This document shows positions 62,175-64,000 of a DNA stretch of 64,000 nucleotides, in pieces. Location: positions 499,944-563,943 of the forward strand of contig NZ_MINL01000001.1 in assembly GCF_001882345.1 (NCBI RefSeq), given 5' to 3'. The notes beneath the pieces are model-generated. The model was not told where the DNA came from, did no database searches, and saw only the letters and a program-made list of their open reading frames with translations. The DNA comes from Halomonas sp. QHL1. GTDB taxonomy: Bacteria; Pseudomonadota; Gammaproteobacteria; Pseudomonadales; Halomonadaceae. The position numbers and the translations under genes are program-made. Every line of letters begins with the position of its first letter. Position 1 is the first letter of the stretch.

Positions 62175-64000
62175 TTATGGATGGGGCTGTGCCTCAACGA
62201 CAGCGAAGGCACTCATATTGGCGATGCCCCGTGCGGTGACGGTGCGGTTGAGCACATGTACTGGCTTGGCGGCCCCCAGCAGGATAGGCCCTACGGAAAC
62301 ACCGTTGCCCAATACCTTTAAGGCGGTAAAGGCGATATTTGCCGCATCAAGGTTGGGCATGATCAACAGGTTGGCCTCGCCGTCTAGAAGCGAGTCGGGC
62401 AGGATGCGATGACGCACCCCAATGGACAGCGCTGAATCGGCCTGCATTTCGCCGTCCACCACCAGGTCCGGTGCGCGCTCATGGATCAGCGCTAGTGCCT
62501 GGCGCATCTTTACGGCACTCGCGAAGTCGGAACTGCCGAAATTCGAGTGGGAGACCAGGGCGGCTCGGGGCGTGATGCCGAAGCGGCGAACCTGTTCCGC
62601 AGCCAACAGGGTGATTTCGGCGATTTGGCTGGCATCGGGATCGTAATTGACGAAGGGATCGGCAACGAAGAGGGTGGTTCGTTCGAGGATCAGCAGTTGC
62701 AGAGCGGCAGGTGTACTGACGCCCTCGCGCAGACCGATAACGTCCAACACCAAGTCCAGGTGCTCGTGGTAAGTCCCCACCGGGCCGGCAATCATGGCGT
62801 CCACATCGCCCCGGCGCAGCAACAGCGAGGCGAGGATGGTGGCTCGGCTGCGGACTCGCTTCTCGGCAGCCTCCGGATGAACACCACGCCGTCCCATCAA
62901 CTTGTGGTACTCGCTGGCCAGTTCGGTGCAGTCGGGAGATTCCTGTGGGTCGATCAGCTCGAAATCAATGCCCGCCTTCACCGGCAGGCCCAATTCCTCG
63001 ATGCGGGCTTCAATGATCGCACGGCGGCCGATCAGCACAGGTTTGGCATAGTGCTGACTGACACAGACCTCCATAGCGCGGAGAACACGCTCGTCCTCGC
63101 CTTCGGCGTACAGCAGGCGAAGTGGATTCTGTCGCGCTGCCTCGAAAACCGGCTCCATCACATTGCCGGTGCGGTAGACCAGTTTTGATAGCGAGCGGGT
63201 ATATGCATCCAGGTCAGCAATGGGGCGAGCGGCCACACCGCTTTCCATGGCGGCCTTGGCCACCGCCGGGGGGATGGTGTCTATTAGGCGCGGATCGAAG
63301 GGTTTGGGCAGAATGTACTCGGGCCCAAAGCTAAGCGCCTGTCCGCCATAGGCCACTGCCACCGTTTCCGGCACCGTAGTGGTAGCCATGTCGGCGATGG
63401 CCTTGACGGTGGCCAGTTTCATCTCCTCGTTGATGGTGGTGGCGCCGCAGTCCAGGGCGCCACGGAAGATGAATGGAAAGCACAGTACGTTGTTGACCTG
63501 GTTAGGGTAGTCCGAGCGACCGGTGGCAATCACCGCATCCGAACGTACTGCCTTGACTTCCTCTGGCATGATTTCCGGGGTGGGGTTGGCCATGGCCAGG
63601 ATCAAGGGGCGTTCGGCCATGGTCGCGACCATCTCCGATTTTAGCGCTCCCCCTGCAGACAGACCGAAAAACACGTCGGCCCCGTTGACGGCATCAGCTA
63701 GGGTGCGGGCCTCGGTTTGGGCTGCATAGCGCTCCTTGTAGGGATCCATTTCCTCGGTACGGCCAGCATGAATAACGCCACTGCGGTCGCAGACTAGAAT
63801 ATTTTCCTTGCGCACCCCAAGGGCGACTGCCAGATCCAGGCAGGCCAGCGCCGCAGAGCCCGCGCCGTTGCAAACTAGGCGAATGTCGTTGAGCTGCTTG
63901 CCCACCACCCGTAACCCGTTGAGCAGGGCGGCCCCCGCGACGATAGCGGTACCGTGCTGGTCATCGTGGAAGACGGGGATCTTCATCCTCTCGCGCAGGC
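62175..64000 (-). CDS. maeB: NADP-dependent malic enzyme with phosphotransacetylase-like domain, N-terminus cut by window
   Basis: The gene continues past base 64000; the visible 608 codons lack the first ~150 residues. Present are the malic enzyme core (FHDDQHGTAIV, GAGSAALACL NADP fold, FGLSAGGALK) and the C-terminal phosphate-acetyltransferase-like domain (~280 onward), which is regulatory and usually inactive in MaeB. It converts malate to pyruvate with NADPH; acetyl-CoA often inhibits it through this domain. The PDH genes follow after 35 bp on the same strand. Confidence 0.93.
   Translation of the reverse strand, partial: LRERMKIPVFHDDQHGTAIVAGAALLNGLRVVGKQLNDIRLVCNGAGSAALACLDLAVALGVRKENILVCDRSGVIHAGRTEEMDPYKERYAAQTEARTLADAVNGADVFFGLSAGGALKSEMVATMAERPLILAMANPTPEIMPEEVKAVRSDAVIATGRSDYPNQVNNVLCFPFIFRGALDCGATTINEEMKLATVKAIADMATTTVPETVAVAYGGQALSFGPEYILPKPFDPRLIDTIPPAVAKAAMESGVAARPIADLDAYTRSLSKLVYRTGNVMEPVFEAARQNPLRLLYAEGEDERVLRAMEVCVSQHYAKPVLIGRRAIIEARIEELGLPVKAGIDFELIDPQESPDCTELASEYHKLMGRRGVHPEAAEKRVRSRATILASLLLRRGDVDAMIAGPVGTYHEHLDLVLDVIGLREGVSTPAALQLLILERTTLFVADPFVNYDPDASQIAEITLLAAEQVRRFGITPRAALVSHSNFGSSDFASAVKMRQALALIHERAPDLVVDGEMQADSALSIGVRHRILPDSLLDGEANLLIMPNLDAANIAFTALKVLGNGVSVGPILLGAAKPVHVLNRTVTARGIANMSAFAVVEAQPHP

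Overview
The window looks like chromosomal DNA of a moderately halophilic or marine gammaproteobacterium, most likely Halomonadaceae. This is an inference from gene content: class I PHA synthase, CbpA/CbpM, a cyanophycin operon, MaeB with a PDH operon, and YtcJ, YcaC and pirin families. No rRNA, tRNA or housekeeping marker is present to fix the taxon.

Layout. 0-4.4 kb: membrane protein fragment, DksA-like zinc protein, PHA synthase, and the divergent CbpA/CbpM chaperone pair. 4.4-9.2 kb: accessory 'junkyard' with AT-rich DNA holding transposon-end-like repeats, a Bacteroidetes-like lipoprotein hydrolase beside an IS1595 remnant, a mannonate dehydratase scrap and an unknown secreted acidic protein. 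9.4-14.1 kb: two LysR regulators, a GST and a PPOX/ferredoxin-reductase/2Fe-2S fusion. 14.1-19.6 kb: RhtB-type exporter with a divergent, damaged MocR regulator; a deleted MFS gene with its TetR regulator and operator; SDR plus divergent AraC regulator. 19.8-22.4 kb: chloroperoxidase-like hydrolase, a deleted copy of an isochorismatase gene, a membrane ABM protein and a hydrolase lacking its serine nucleophile. 22.5-28.8 kb: propeller-type histidine kinase, NarL regulator, AraC regulator, pirin remnant and a GH10 xylanase without a signal peptide. 28.9-34.6 kb: LtrA, then several gene scars (acetolactate synthase joined to aldehyde dehydrogenase, a zinc-type dehydrogenase, a winged-helix regulator, an azoreductase) around an intact disulfide oxidoreductase and a LysR gene. 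34.6-39.9 kb: two YcaC-type isochorismatase hydrolases, a YtcJ amidohydrolase with a Cys/His tail, and an MFS exporter. 39.9-41.3 kb: a complete ISL3-family element with inverted repeats and an 8-bp target duplication, inserted in a 13-bp tandem repeat. 41.4-44 kb: small acetyltransferase, intact pirin, membrane PDZ-like protein and an IS66 remnant. 44-54 kb: cyanophycin locus (cphB-cphA-iadA, then an NQO-UbiA fusion) and, divergently, an ATP-grasp ligase plus a CocE/NonD hydrolase. 54.3-64 kb: maeB-aceE-aceF-lpd-SLC13 run on the minus strand.

How the genes work together. The right end forms a carbon-flow module: dicarboxylate uptake (SLC13), malate to pyruvate (MaeB), pyruvate to acetyl-CoA (PDH). 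The acetyl-CoA could feed PHA made by PhaC, while the cyanophycin locus handles a nitrogen reserve. Between 4 and 44 kb at least ten genes survive only as start and end pieces joined by internal deletions. For one of them the intact paralogue is in the window, and both deletion junctions fall on 3-4 bp microhomologies.
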